DNA from: Duganella sp. BuS-21
GTDB lineage: Bacteria; Pseudomonadota; Gammaproteobacteria; Burkholderiales; Burkholderiaceae_D
Direction: 5' to 3'
NCBI GenBank assembly: GCA_041874725.1
Contig: CP097466.1
Location: 2,046,001-2,110,000 of the forward strand
DNA: 64,000 nucleotides
Within the stretch, counting starts at the first letter, position 1. Every line of letters begins with the position of its first letter. The translations under genes were made by a program, and so were the position numbers. Below the pieces are notes generated by a model that had not been told where the DNA came from, did not search any database, and was given only the letters and a program-made list of their open reading frames with translations. Positions 63,333-64,000 of the stretch are shown in pieces.

Positions 63333-64000
63333 ATGAGCGACAAGAATTACCTGGCCTGGCCCTTCTTCGAATCGCGCCACGCGGCGCTTGAGCAGGCGCT
63401 TGACGCCTGGGCCACCGAACAGGTGGCGGGCGACCATGGGCATGGGCACGACGTCGATGCCGCCTGCCGTCAACTGGTGCGTCAGCTGGGCGAGGGTGGC
63501 TGGCTGCGCCACGCCATCGGCGGCACGGCGCATGGCGGCGCCGGCGACAGCATCGACACCCGCGCCATCTGCTTGATCCGCGAAACGCTGGCACGTCACA
63601 ACGGCCTGGCCGATTTCGCTTTCGCCATGCAGGGACTGGGCTCGGGCGCCATCAGCTTGTTCGGCAGCGAGGCCAATCGCGCCGCTTACCTGCCGCGCGT
63701 GGCGCGTGGCGAGGCGATTGCGGCGTTCGCGCTGTCCGAGCCGCAGGCCGGTTCCGACGTCGCCGCCATGCAGTGCGCGGCGATGCGGGATGGCGACGAC
63801 TATGTGCTGAATGGCGAGAAGACCTGGATTTCCAACGGCGGCATCGCCGATTTCTATGTGGTGTTCGCGCGCACCGGCGAGCAGCCCGGCGCGCGCGGCA
63901 TCAGCGCCTTCATCGTCGATGCCGACACGCCCGGCCTGGAAATCGCCGAGCGCATCAACGTAATCGCGCCGCATCCGCTGGCGCGGCTCGTGTTCACGAA
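63333..64000 (+). CDS. Acyl-CoA dehydrogenase (partial, runs off the window)
   Basis: The first 222 residues are visible with no stop before the window ends. The start ATG 63333 is immediately after the enoyl-CoA hydratase stop. The fragment contains [40 protein letters not shown] and [19 protein letters not shown], the FAD and substrate-binding stretch of acyl-CoA dehydrogenases. It belongs to the same aryl-CoA degradation operon. Confidence 0.9.
   Translation, partial: MSDKNYLAWPFFESRHAALEQALDAWATEQVAGDHGHGHDVDAACRQLVRQLGEGGWLRHAIGGTAHGGAGDSIDTRAICLIRETLARHNGLADFAFAMQGLGSGAISLFGSEANRAAYLPRVARGEAIAAFALSEPQAGSDVAAMQCAAMRDGDDYVLNGEKTWISNGGIADFYVVFARTGEQPGARGISAFIVDADTPGLEIAERINVIAPHPLARLVFT

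Overview
The window is GC-rich chromosomal DNA (about 65% G+C by eye, with AT-rich islands only between genes). Gene content and order point to a betaproteobacterium of the Oxalobacteraceae (Massilia / Duganella / Janthinobacterium type): lapA-lapB, a stand-alone RfaE1 kinase, exbB-exbD-lpxK-Trm112-kdsB-adk-hppA, and many short GC-rich palindromic repeats. The genus is inferred from protein resemblance and layout, not from a search.

Layout. 0.3-4.6 kb: envelope and LPS genes (lapA, lapB, UDP-glucose dehydrogenase, heptose-7-P kinase) and a small ComEA-like protein. 4.6-7.3 kb: an M28 peptidase overlapping a metallo-beta-lactamase-fold hydrolase, then a frameshifted gene. 7.9-11.2 kb: a cNMP-domain flavoprotein, cysM and an HTH protein. 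11.6-16.7 kb: mltB and a TgpA / DUF58 / MoxR operon. 16.7-24.7 kb: a histone-deacetylase-like hydrolase, an OPT transporter, a YlqF GTPase, an extradiol-type dioxygenase, a BtuF-like protein, DsbA and an SDR. 24.7-30.4 kb: an aromatic-acid type efflux operon (DUF4148, NodT, MarR, AaeB/AaeX/AaeA). 30.5-34.2 kb: accessory region with a REP block, an aldo/keto reductase, an orphan overlapping gene pair and an intact IS4-family element. 34.2-38.6 kb: sodB, a LacI-family regulator divergent from glucokinase, and xseA. 38.6-39.7 kb: a 1.1 kb gene-free array. 39.7-47.9 kb: exbBD, lpxK, kdsB, adk, hppA and housekeeping genes. 48-58 kb: SDR, SMR-like protein, gamma-glutamyltransferase, patatin, a 1651-residue hybrid kinase and a response regulator. 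58.1-64 kb: an aryl-CoA degradation operon that runs off the end.

The most striking signal is the gene-free array at 38.6-39.7 kb. Six modules, five of 67 bp and one of 66 bp, each place an IHF-like site (WATCAANNNNTTR) 36-37 nt before a DnaA-box-like 9-mer (TTATCCACA or TTGTCCACA), followed by a TGTGC..AACT half that makes a dyad. The architecture recalls datA- or oriC-type DnaA-binding loci, but dnaA, dnaN and gyrB are not in the window. I propose a DnaA/IHF chromosome-replication control locus.

Other points: the IS4 element sits exactly in the loop of what was a bidirectional terminator beside sodB; a palindromic repeat is read in frame inside lpxK; a thioredoxin-reductase-like flavoprotein has lost its redox CxxC; and several operators are readable (LacI/glk, LiuR-like, MarR). 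Most repeats sit between convergent genes, where they may act as shared transcription ends.
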